From assembly GCF_014654365.1 (NCBI RefSeq), contig NZ_BNAY01000007.1, positions 62,001-126,000 of the forward strand: a DNA stretch of 64,000 nt, written 5' to 3'. The number at the start of each line of letters is the position of its first letter. Within the stretch, counting starts at the first letter, position 1. Shown here one piece after another: positions 58,929 through 64,000 of the stretch. Position numbers and translations under genes: made by a program. The DNA comes from Amycolatopsis oliviviridis. GTDB lineage: Bacteria > Actinomycetota > Actinomycetes > Mycobacteriales > Pseudonocardiaceae. Under the pieces are notes generated by a model that was not told where the DNA came from, did no database searches, and was given only the letters and a program-made list of their open reading frames with translations.

Positions 58929-59666
58929 GTGACTTTCACGCTCCTTCCCGCCGTTGATGTGGCCGATGGCCAGGCCGTGCGACTCGTCCAGGGCGAGGCC
59001 GGCACCGAAACCTCCTATGGCAGCCCGCTGGAGGCGGCGCTCGCCTGGCAGCGTGACGGGGCGGAGTGGATCCATCTGGTGGACCTCGACGCCGCCTTCG
59101 GCAAGGGCTCCAACCGCGAACTGCTCGCCGACGTCGTCGCGAAGCTCGACGTCCAGGTGGAGCTGTCCGGCGGCATCCGCGACGACGCCTCGCTGGAGGC
59201 CGCGCTGGCCACCGGCGCCCGCCGGGTGAACCTCGGCACCGCCGCGCTGGAGGACCCGGAGTGGACCGCGAAGGTCGTCTCCTCCTACGGCGACCGCGTC
59301 GCCATCGGGCTGGACGTGCGGATCACCGAGGCGGGCCACCGGCTGTCCGCGCGCGGCTGGACGCAGGACGGCGGTGACCTCTGGGAGGTCCTCGACCGGC
59401 TCGACCGCGACGGCGCGCAGCGCTACGTCGTCACCGACGTGAGCAAGGACGGCACCCTCCAGGGCCCGAACATCGACCTGCTCCGCGAGGTCGCCGCCCG
59501 CACCGACGCGCCGGTCATCGCCTCCGGTGGCGTGTCCAGTGTGGACGATCTCCGCGCGCTGGCCGCGCTGGCCCGCGACGGTGTCGAAGGCTCCATCGTC
59601 GGCAAGGCGCTCTACGCCGGGGCGTTCACCCTTCCCGAGGCGCTCGCCGCCGTCGCGGAGTTCTGA
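58929..59666 (+). CDS. hisA: Phosphoribosyl isomerase A (HisA/PriA)
   Basis: A TIM-barrel isomerase that opens ProFAR to PRFAR in histidine synthesis; actinobacterial members (PriA) usually also act in tryptophan synthesis as TrpF. The first catalytic Asp is in LLPAVDVADGQAVRLVQG and the second in VVTDVSKDGTLQGPN; ELSGGIRDD and ASGGVSSVDDLRAL bind the phosphates. Starts at GTG 58929 and GTG 58923 are equivalent. Dual function is inferred from the lineage, not proven by sequence. Confidence 0.95.
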   Translation: MTFTLLPAVDVADGQAVRLVQGEAGTETSYGSPLEAALAWQRDGAEWIHLVDLDAAFGKGSNRELLADVVAKLDVQVELSGGIRDDASLEAALATGARRVNLGTAALEDPEWTAKVVSSYGDRVAIGLDVRITEAGHRLSARGWTQDGGDLWEVLDRLDRDGAQRYVVTDVSKDGTLQGPNIDLLREVAARTDAPVIASGGVSSVDDLRALAALARDGVEGSIVGKALYAGAFTLPEALAAVAEF

Positions 59667-59746
59667 GCTTTACCTCCCGGGTAATCGACGCCACGCGCTC
59701 GTTCGGTCAGGATTCCTTCCAGGACAACAAAACCTGGGAGGACATC

Positions 59747-60094
59747 ATGACCGCGTACGGCATCGCCCACCTTCGCCCCACCGTCGCGCCGACCGAAGAG
59801 GTTCTCGAGTACCTGGAGCGGATCCAGGCCACGCTCGACCCCTTCGGCGGCGAGTTCCTCGTGCACGGGGCCGAGGTCGAGGTGCTCGAAGGGGAGTGGC
59901 CGGGAGCGCTGGTGATGATCGGGTTCCCGAGCATGGCCGTGGCCCGCGAGTGGTACGCGTCGCCCGCCTACCAGGAGATCCTGCACCTGCGGGCGGACCA
60001 CATCCCCGGCGACCTGATCCTGGTGGAGGGGTGCGGCCCGGACCACGACTCGGCGGCCATGGCGGCGGAGCTGCGGGCACTGCAGACCTCGTGA
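59747..60094 (+). CDS. DUF1330 family protein
   Basis: A 115-residue ferredoxin-like-fold protein: YGIAHLRPTVAPTEEVLEYLERI, FGGEFLVHGAEVEVLEGEWPGALVMIGFPSMAVAREWYASPAYQEIL. This is the DUF1330 signature (dimeric alpha/beta barrel). The start ATG 59747 has GGGAGG eight bases upstream. Function unknown. Its stop codon lies within the first arm of a repeat island. Confidence 0.9.
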   Translation: MTAYGIAHLRPTVAPTEEVLEYLERIQATLDPFGGEFLVHGAEVEVLEGEWPGALVMIGFPSMAVAREWYASPAYQEILHLRADHIPGDLILVEGCGPDHDSAAMAAELRALQTS

Positions 60095-60163
60095 GTGGTA
60101 AGTCGTGTTCTCTTGAGGGGTAAGGCAAAGGTGTCATGCTCGCTCAGCGGCGTGCCGGCTTCG

Positions 60164-60222
60164 GATGTTGTGAAAGCCACTTTCGCAACCTTCAACGTTG
60201 CGAAAGTGGCTTTCACAACATC
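60164..60222. repeat. 26-bp palindrome, family C
   Basis: Bases 60164-60189 are the exact reverse complement of 60197-60222 around the loop CTTCAAC. The core TTGTGAAAGCCACTTTCGCA recurs in imperfect form at 62664-62716. Confidence 0.9.
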
Positions 60223-60254
60223 GCCGACCCACGGGACCGCACTGGGCCGAGGGA

Positions 60255-60300
60255 GTCGTGAGTGGCGATTCGTGTTCTAACCCGAATCGCCACTCACGAC
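60255..60300. repeat. 18-bp palindrome, family D
   Basis: GTCGTGAGTGGCGATTCG (60255-60272) pairs perfectly with 60283-60300 around a 10-base loop. The right half plus flank is repeated directly at 60514-60542. Related GTGAGYGG arms occur at 18622 and 62577. Confidence 0.9.
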
Positions 60301-60341
60301 CACCCTGACCGAACGGTCACCGCCGCTCCTGCCCGCTTGCC

Positions 60342-60398
60342 AGTACATGATGGCCCCCTTCCTTGCGCCTAGCGCAAGGAAGGGGGCCATCATGTACT
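60342..60398. repeat. 27-bp palindrome, family B
   Basis: Bases 60342-60368 are the exact reverse complement of 60372-60398 with a 3-base loop. Core CATGATGGCCCCCTTCCTTG; the same element, with AAG for ATG, lies at 48996-49044. Confidence 0.9.
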
Positions 60399-60660
60399 TG
60401 AGCCGCCGCGAAGGTCGAGTTTCCTCGGCTGAGCCGTGGGAAGGGGGCCTTCACGGACCGGACTCACGCTCCGCCACAGCCAGAACCCAGCAGCTACCTA
60501 AGACACGGTCGGCTCTAACCCGAATCGCCACTCACGACCACCTGACCCGGCTCGCTCCACCAGGTCGCGACACCCGAAGCCGGCAGACACACAAGCGGCC
60601 GAGCACGACACCTTCGCCTTACCCCTCAATAGCGCGACTCACCACTCACGCTCTCACGGG

Positions 60661-61047
60661 TCATTCCGCCAGTTTGATCGCGATCCCCACGGTCCGGTCC
60701 TTCGGTCCCCGCAGCGTGCTGAAGAACATCGTCACCCGTCCGGTGATCCCGTACTTCCGCGCGATCACCTTGCGCACGCGTTCGGTCTCGTCGAGGTCCA
60801 GCAGCCGCGCCTTGCCCGCGACGACGTCGCCATGGGTCTTCTTGCCGCGGAGGTCGCAGGCCTGGACCTCGACCCGGCCGCTGTTGCGGATCCGCTTGAC
60901 CTTGCCCGCCTTCCGCTCGGACCAGAGCACCAGCTCGCCACCGTCGCCCGCCGCCCAGACCGGCGTCGGCACCGGGGTGCCGTTCTTGCGGAAGGTGGTC
61001 AGCACGACGTACTTCTCGGCGGCGAGCCGCTCGAACTCCGATCCCAT
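60661..61047 (-). CDS. PPOX-class flavin/F420-dependent oxidoreductase
   Basis: A 128-residue split-barrel protein: YVVLTTFRKNGTPVPTPVWAAGDGGELVLWSERKAGKVKRIRNSGRVEVQACDLRG fits the pyridoxamine-5'-phosphate-oxidase-like family whose actinobacterial members mostly bind F420 or FMN. Start ATG 61047. The substrate is unknown. It ends 11 bases from the right boundary of the repeat island and lies just downstream of an ABC permease gene on the same strand. Confidence 0.85.
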   Translation of the reverse strand: MGSEFERLAAEKYVVLTTFRKNGTPVPTPVWAAGDGGELVLWSERKAGKVKRIRNSGRVEVQACDLRGKKTHGDVVAGKARLLDLDETERVRKVIARKYGITGRVTMFFSTLRGPKDRTVGIAIKLAE

Positions 61048-61056
61048 GTGGAGAGT

Positions 61057-61791
61057 TTAAGGCGTTCGACGACGGAGCGTCGCCGCGCCGAGGACCAGCG
61101 CGGCCAGCGCGCACGCGCCGACGACGAGCAGGTTCCGGATCAGTGTCGCGTCCACGGTGCCCGAAGTGGTGACGCGGGTGAGCGCCTCGACGGCGTACGA
61201 AAGCGGCATCACGTCGGAAAGCCGATTGAGCAGCCAGCCCATCTCCCCGCGCGGCACGAACAGCCCGCACAGCAGGATCTGCGGCAGCACGAACAGCGGC
61301 ATGAACTGCACCGCCTGGAATTCCGTCCGCGCGAACGCGCTCACGAACAGGCCGAGCGCCATCCCGAGCAGGGCGTCGAGGACGGCGATGAGCAGCAGCA
61401 TCCCGATCGACCCCGCGATGTCGAGGCCCAGCCAGGCCAGGGAGATCCCCGCCGCGACACCGACCTGCACGATCGCGATCGAGCCGAACGCGATCGCGTA
61501 GCCGAAGAGCAGGTCCACCCTGCCGATCGGCAGGGTCATCAGGCGTTCCAGGGTCGCCGTGGTGCGCTCGCGCAGCGTGGTGATCGAGGTGATCAGGAAC
61601 ATGATCAGGAACGGGAAGACGCCGAGCAGTGCCGGGGCGACACGGCTGAACACCGCTTCCGAGTTGAAGACGAAACGCAGCAGCACCATCAGCAGTGACG
61701 GGACGACGATCATCATCACGACGGTGCGCGGATCGTGCCGGAGCTGCAGGAGGATGCGGTGGGCCGTGGCCAGCGTCAGGGCGGGGTTCAC
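61057..61791 (-). CDS. ABC-2 type transporter permease
   Basis: A 244-residue membrane protein with about six helices (VVMMIVVPSLLMVLLRFVF, VAPALLGVFPFLIMFLITSIT, LFGYAIAFGSIAIVQVGVAAG, MLLLIAVLDALLGMALGLFV, FMPLFVLPQILLCGLFVP, LLVVGACALAALVLGAATL) and the ABC-2 loop RERTTATLERLMTLPIGRVDL. It pairs with the ATPase gene that overlaps its start by four bases. Such pairs export drugs, lipids or antibiotics; the substrate is unknown. Confidence 0.93.
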   Translation of the reverse strand: MNPALTLATAHRILLQLRHDPRTVVMMIVVPSLLMVLLRFVFNSEAVFSRVAPALLGVFPFLIMFLITSITTLRERTTATLERLMTLPIGRVDLLFGYAIAFGSIAIVQVGVAAGISLAWLGLDIAGSIGMLLLIAVLDALLGMALGLFVSAFARTEFQAVQFMPLFVLPQILLCGLFVPRGEMGWLLNRLSDVMPLSYAVEALTRVTTSGTVDATLIRNLLVVGACALAALVLGAATLRRRTP

Positions 61792-62510
61792 GACGCCACC
61801 TCGCTTTCCCGGACCAGTCGCAGGAACGCCTGCTCCAGATCGGTCGTCCCGGTGCGTTCGCGCAGTCCGGCAGGGGTGTCGTCGGCGAGGATCCGGCCTT
61901 CGCGCATGAGCAGCAGCCGGTCGCAGCGCGCCGCTTCGTCCATGACGTGGCTGGACACCAGCAGTGTCGCGCCGCCGTCGGCGAGACGGCGGAACAGCGC
62001 CCAGAGTTCGTCGCGGAGCACGGGATCCAGGCCGACGGTCGGTTCGTCGAGGACGAGCAGTTCGGGCTTCCCGAGCAGTGCGACGGCGAGGTTCGCACGG
62101 CTGTGCTGACCGCCCGACAGGGACCCGACCAGTTTGCCGGCGTGGTCTTCGAGCCCGACCTCGCCGATCACCCTGTCCACATCGGACATCGGCGCGCGCA
62201 GCACGGAAGCGAAGTAGCGCAAGGCTTCCGTGATGGTGAGGTCGGCGTAGATCGCCGGGTTCTGGGTGGCGTAGCCGATCAGCCGCCGCAACGGCGGGCT
62301 GCCGGCGGGATGCCCGAGCACGGTGACCTCGCCCGCCGCGACGATCTGCACGCCGACGATCGAGCGCATCAGCGTCGTCTTGCCGCAGCCGCTGGGCCCG
62401 AGCAGGCCGGTGATCCGGCCGCGCGGTGTCGCGAAACCGATGTCCCGGACGACCTCACGGCCGCCGCGGACGACCCGCAGGCCCGTCACGGAGATCGCCG
62501 AATTAGCCAT
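61788..62510 (-). CDS. ABC transporter ATP-binding protein
   Basis: A 240-residue ATPase: Walker A GPSGCGKTT, Q-loop YATQNPAIY, signature LSGGQHSRANLAVAL, Walker B LLVLDEPTVGLDP and switch His in VSSHVMDEA. It is of the DrrA/CcmA type that partners ABC-2 permeases. ATG 62510 is preferred to an upstream start at 62540. The stop overlaps the permease start (ATGA), so the two are translationally coupled. Confidence 0.95.
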   Translation of the reverse strand: MANSAISVTGLRVVRGGREVVRDIGFATPRGRITGLLGPSGCGKTTLMRSIVGVQIVAAGEVTVLGHPAGSPPLRRLIGYATQNPAIYADLTITEALRYFASVLRAPMSDVDRVIGEVGLEDHAGKLVGSLSGGQHSRANLAVALLGKPELLVLDEPTVGLDPVLRDELWALFRRLADGGATLLVSSHVMDEAARCDRLLLMREGRILADDTPAGLRERTGTTDLEQAFLRLVRESEVAS

Positions 62511-62576
62511 ACGTTTAATTCTGCGCCCGTTGAGAACCACGAGTCAAGAGGGTGAAGGACGGGTGAGGTGTCGGTC

Positions 62577-62838
62577 GGGGTGGTCGTGAGCGGTAAGTGT
62601 CGTTAGAACGCGACTTGCCACTCACGACCACCCCGGCCCAGCGCGGCCTGGTGGTTCGGAGGTGTTGCGAAAGCCACCTTCGCAACGTTGAAGGTTGCGA
62701 AAGTGGCTTTCGCGACGCTTCCGGGATTCCGCTACCCACAAGGACTGCGAGACCTTGGGCGAAGGGGACTTTCCGTGCATCTGATGAGGGGAAAGTCCCC
62801 TTTTGCCTTACCCTTCAGAACCGTCCGTGCCGCTCACG
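62577..62838. repeat. Second repeat island, upstream of the ABC operon
   Basis: A 337-base gene-free gap is largely filled by three hairpins: an imperfect ~26-bp palindrome with GTGAGYGG arms (62577-62602 and 62609-62634), an imperfect 23-bp family C palindrome (62664-62686 and 62694-62716) and a 13-bp stem (62762-62774 and 62790-62802) followed by TTTT. The right end (62801-62838, TTTTGCCTTACCCTTC ... CCGCTCACG) is an inverted relative of the boundary unit of the first island. Confidence 0.8.
62762..62805 (+). terminator. Terminator-like hairpin
   Basis: AAGGGGACTTTCC (62762-62774) pairs with GGAAAGTCCCCTT (62790-62802) around a 15-base loop, followed by TT GCC. Together with its mirror on the other strand it could end the minus-strand MDR gene transcript, whose stop is at 62848. 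Confidence 0.6.
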
Positions 62839-62847
62839 CGGGAAGCC

Positions 62848-63768
62848 CTACGGCACCAGGACGAGCTTGCCCCGGACGTGGCCCGCTTCGCTCTCGTCCT
62901 GGGCGGCGGCCGCTTCGGCGAGCGGGTAGACCCGGGAGATCGGCAGGGTGAGCTTGCCTTCGGCGGCGAGCGCGGCGCCTTCGGCCAGCGAGCCGGGGAC
63001 CTGCTCCGCCGGGGAACCCGACGTGAAGCGCACGTCGTGGTCGGCCGCGTCCGGCGCGGCGATGGTGATGACCCGCTTCGGGCCGCCGGTCAGCTCGACG
63101 AGGGTGGCGAGGGAGTGTCCAGAGGCGTCGAAGGACGCGTCGATGCCGTGCGGCGCGACGGCGCGTACGCGCTCGGCGAGCCCTTCGCCGTACTGCACCG
63201 GGATTGCGCCCAGTGAGCGCAGGTAGTCATGGTTCGCTTCGCTCGCGGTGCCGACGACGGTGAGCCCGCGCGCCACGGCCAGCTGGACCGCGATGGTGCC
63301 GACACCGCCCGCGGCGCCGTCGACGAGCAGCGTCTCGCCCTTCTCGAGGTCCAGCAGGTTCAGGGCGCGATAGGCGGTGTTGACGACCACGGGCAGTGCC
63401 GCGGCCAGCTCCCACGAGAGCGACTCGGGCTTGCGGGCCAGCTTCGCCGGATCCGCGAGGACGTACTCCGCGTATCCGCCGATGCCGGAGCCGAGGACCT
63501 CGTCACCGGTGGCGAAGCCGGACACGCCCTCACCGATCGCGTCGATCACGCCGGCGACGTCCCCGCCCGGGACGGCGGGGAACTCCGTCGGGAACACCGC
63601 GGCCATCAGCCCGGCCCGGATCTTCCAGTCGATCGGGTTCACGCCCGCGGCCCGGACGGCCACCCTGACCTGGCCGGGGCCCGGCTCGGGAAGCTCGCGT
63701 TCGAGGACCTGCAGGACCCCGGAGCCGCCGTACTCGGTGAACGCGATGGAGCGGTAGGTGTCCGTCAT
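62848..63768 (-). CDS. NADP-dependent MDR-family oxidoreductase (quinone oxidoreductase type)
   Basis: A 306-residue zinc-independent medium-chain reductase. N-terminal GroES-like domain (VLERELPEPGPGQVRVAVRAAGVNPIDWKIRAG, FPAVPGGDVAGVIDAIGEGVSGFATGDEVLG) and a Rossmann domain with LLVDGAAGGVGTIAVQLA. The cysteine zinc ligands of alcohol dehydrogenases are absent, consistent with NADPH:quinone/enone reductases. Start ATG 63768. Substrate unknown. Confidence 0.92.
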   Translation of the reverse strand: MTDTYRSIAFTEYGGSGVLQVLERELPEPGPGQVRVAVRAAGVNPIDWKIRAGLMAAVFPTEFPAVPGGDVAGVIDAIGEGVSGFATGDEVLGSGIGGYAEYVLADPAKLARKPESLSWELAAALPVVVNTAYRALNLLDLEKGETLLVDGAAGGVGTIAVQLAVARGLTVVGTASEANHDYLRSLGAIPVQYGEGLAERVRAVAPHGIDASFDASGHSLATLVELTGGPKRVITIAAPDAADHDVRFTSGSPAEQVPGSLAEGAALAAEGKLTLPISRVYPLAEAAAAQDESEAGHVRGKLVLVP

Positions 63769-63796
63769 GCCGTCGACAACCGCCGCCGGCCCGCCC

Positions 63797-64000
63797 CTAT
63801 TCCGGCGCTTTCCCGAACCAGCCGTAGTCGCCGGGGACGAGCTGCAGGGTGTCGGCGATGTCGAGCAGCGCGGCCTGGTCCCGCTTGCCCGACACGGTGA
63901 GCCACCGCCCGCCGTCGAGCTGGACGGCGACCGTTTCGTCCTGGGGGCCGAGCCCGCTGTCCCGTTTCGGGAGGTAGTAGCCGTCGGCGCCCCGGACCTT
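63797..64000 (-). CDS. C-terminal end of an unidentified protein, truncated by the window
   Basis: The last 67 codons of a minus-strand gene enter from the right edge and end at TAG 63797-63799. The residues (GADGYYLPKRDSGLG ... DETVAVQLDGGRWLTVSG ... LLDIADTLQLVPGDYGWFGKAPE) read as coding sequence with typical codon use. They are too short for a family call. The gene is transcribed toward the MDR gene, 28 bases away. Confidence 0.7.
   Translation of the reverse strand, partial: KVRGADGYYLPKRDSGLGPQDETVAVQLDGGRWLTVSGKRDQAALLDIADTLQLVPGDYGWFGKAPE

Larger units (their letters stand above)
60090..60650. repeat. Repeat island between DUF1330 and PPOX genes
   Basis: A 560-base region with no gene, bounded by imperfect inverted copies of a ~52-base unit: 60090-60142 and 60600-60650. 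They share CGTGAGTGGT at the outer end and TTGAGGGGTAAGGC inside, with about 44 of 53 positions alike by eye. Inside lie three strong palindromes (entered separately), a perfect 29-base direct repeat (60276-60304 and 60514-60542) and a decayed half of a family B palindrome (60434-60456, GGAAGGGGGCCTTCA bracketed by CCGTG/CACGG). Confidence 0.85.

Noticed and set aside
60090..60650. A CRISPR array
   Set aside because: The repeats are palindromes of different families with no regular spacing and there are no cas genes; they are not direct repeats with unique spacers.

Overview
The window is high-GC actinomycete chromosome, most likely Amycolatopsis or a close relative in the Pseudonocardiaceae. 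This is inferred from GC-rich codon use, frequent GTG/TTG starts, actinobacterial families (BsaP, DUF2567, DUF222-HNH, ANTAR, ESX/T7SS, PPOX) and a gene order that tracks the bioB - nadABC - hisDCB - hisHA neighbourhood of Mycobacterium tuberculosis. No rRNA, tRNA, CRISPR array, IS element or phage gene was seen.

Layout. 1-12.3 kb: a truncated uridine-kinase-like gene, an SRPBCC protein, a P450, then a biotin block: bioA, two tandem SulP transporter-carbonic anhydrase fusions, bioD, bioB, bsaP, a DUF2567 membrane protein and an M48 protease. 12.3-17.4 kb: a LON-domain protein, an NrtR-type Nudix regulator, and the divergent nadA-nadB-nadC operon for de novo NAD synthesis. 17.4-43.4 kb: a type VII secretion (ESX-like) locus in two parts. 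The first part holds a mycosin-like protein and minus-strand WXG100/PPE-like/DUF1023 genes. The second holds eccC, three WXG100-type substrate candidates, an LpqN-like protein, a YbaB/EbfC protein, eccD, eccE, eccB and two tandem LuxR-type response regulators. Between the parts sit a membrane protein, a lipoprotein, a secreted trypsin-like protease, a CPT-type kinase fusion, a DUF222-HNH protein and a GAF-ANTAR regulator.

43.4-59.7 kb: an SMP-30/Lrp pair and a nitrilase, then hisD-hisC-hisB. About 9.6 kb of other genes separate these from hisH-hisA: an MMPL exporter with its TetR regulator, an alpha/alpha-toroid protein, KptA, SoxR, a split transketolase, Nudix, NIPSNAP, an acyl-CoA dehydrogenase and a 59-residue gene. 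59.7-64 kb: a DUF1330 protein, a PPOX protein, an ABC-2 exporter pair, an MDR oxidoreductase and the end of a truncated gene.

How it works together. The biotin block places bicarbonate/CO2 handling proteins beside dethiobiotin synthetase, which consumes CO2; bioF is not in the window. The T7SS has the core components EccB/C/D/E, but its mycosin-like protein has lost the Asp and His of the catalytic triad, so it probably acts structurally if it acts at all. The strongest non-coding signals are several families of near-perfect dispersed palindromes between genes, two repeat-dense islands near 60.1-60.7 and 62.6-62.8 kb, three evenly spaced copies of an operator between MMPL and TetR, a dyad between soxR and the transketolase genes, and a dyad over the nrtR promoter.
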